Assembly (NCBI GenBank): GCA_008828725.1
Contig: MEHQ01003926.1
Span: forward strand, 7,553-71,552
DNA length: 64,000 nucleotides
From: Saccharina japonica
Lineage: Eukaryota; Sar; Phaeophyceae; Laminariales; Laminariaceae
Direction of reading: 5' to 3'
Shown here: positions 63,662 through 64,000 of the stretch, in pieces
Layout: every line of letters starts with the position of its first letter
Position numbering within the stretch: position 1 is the stretch's first letter
Translations under genes and position numbers: made by a program
The notes under the pieces: model-generated
Database searches by the model: none
What the model was told of the DNA's origin: nothing
The model's input: the letters and a program-made list of their open reading frames with translations, nothing else

Positions 63662-64000
63662 AGGCACGCCGGACGGAAGAACGGTATACGAGGAAGAAAA
63701 CGTGTCATCAAAATACAATGTGCAGTTCAGAGGATGCATTCCATCTCGCCCCGGACAAACAGACCGACGGTTGCAAAGACGAGTACGTGTTGTTATACGA
63801 AGTTCAGGTCATGTGCATACTACATACTCGTACATATATATGTATATAAAATACATAGTCATTTTTGAAAAGGACGAGATCACCCCTGTGTCCCATCCCG
63901 GGCAACCGTCCTTACTTCTTCGTGCTACTCCCCCCTACCAAATATATCCAGGGCAAGCGATATATGCTGAGCTTGTCGGGAGTTCAAAGGGAACACTTGG
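63662..64000. other. window end, no supported exon
   Basis: A minus-strand stretch at 63780-63680 (MHPLNCTLYFDDTFSSSYTV) could be an upstream exon of the 62-kb gene, but no border gives the required phase 0. Not called. Confidence 0.3.

Noticed and set aside
62264..63868. 534-codon plus-strand and 490/411/392-codon minus-strand open frames
   Set aside because: They are translations of the (CAAA)n microsatellite (KQTN or CLFV repeats) and not genes. Only the short flank at 62405-62539 is a real exon.

Overview
This window is eukaryotic nuclear DNA. It has no operons, no ribosome-binding sites and no dense coding. It has GC-rich short exons with canonical GT..AG borders, introns from about 200 bases to 4.5 kb, many microsatellites (including about 1.08 kb of uninterrupted CAAA repeats) and layers of transposable elements. 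This architecture fits a brown alga of the Ectocarpus type. That placement is inference from style only; no marker gene in the window fixes the species. Assembly gaps lie at 14418-14481 and 38499-38522, with one N at 22555.

Coding content is sparse. The best-supported gene lies on the minus strand from 19412 down to a stop at 7200. Nine exons have good splice borders and every exon-exon phase agrees. The chain encodes a ubiquitin-like-looking strand region, a segment resembling the end of a PH domain, about 190 residues of unassigned globular sequence, a second PH-like segment, and a huge disordered Ser/Arg/Gly/Ala-rich tail. The tail is broken by a one-base frame shift at a 22-base homopolymer. 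A second minus-strand gene ends at about 59960 (three in-phase exons, 62539-59960). Two further minus-strand exons (56640-56478 and 53704-53519) read as secreted beta-rich or beta-helix protein. Weaker candidates are a plus-strand gene at 30863-31598, a plus-strand exon at 4738-4908 and a coding-like patch at 58100-58208.

The rest is repeats, named here by letter. A is a roughly 540-base element, and B is a LINE 3' end with coding sequence at 35066-35782. Both end in the same ATGAGTAC-N-poly(C) tail, and they stack in arrays at 38.1-39.0 kb and 48.2-48.6 kb. C is a TIR element of about 115 bases (7 copies). D is a poly(A)-tailed SINE-like element (5 copies). E is a TIR element of about 260 bases with at least 12 copies, most of them in a swarm at 48.7-62.3 kb. 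F, H, I, J, K, L and P are other dispersed families. G is an 83-base TA-flanked MITE (3 copies). There is also a small TTAA-flanked, piggyBac-like MITE. A decayed LINE endonuclease/reverse transcriptase lies at 22555-24190.

By region: 0-7 kb is repeats and low-complexity intergenic DNA; 7.2-19.4 kb is the PH-like gene with repeat-filled introns; 19.4-30.8 kb is intergenic with the LINE remnant and a minisatellite; 30.9-31.6 kb is a candidate gene; 32-48.6 kb is repeats, foldbacks and arrays; 48.7-62.3 kb is the E-element swarm in and around secreted-protein exons; 62.5-63.7 kb is the CAAA tract inside the intron upstream of the 62539 exon.
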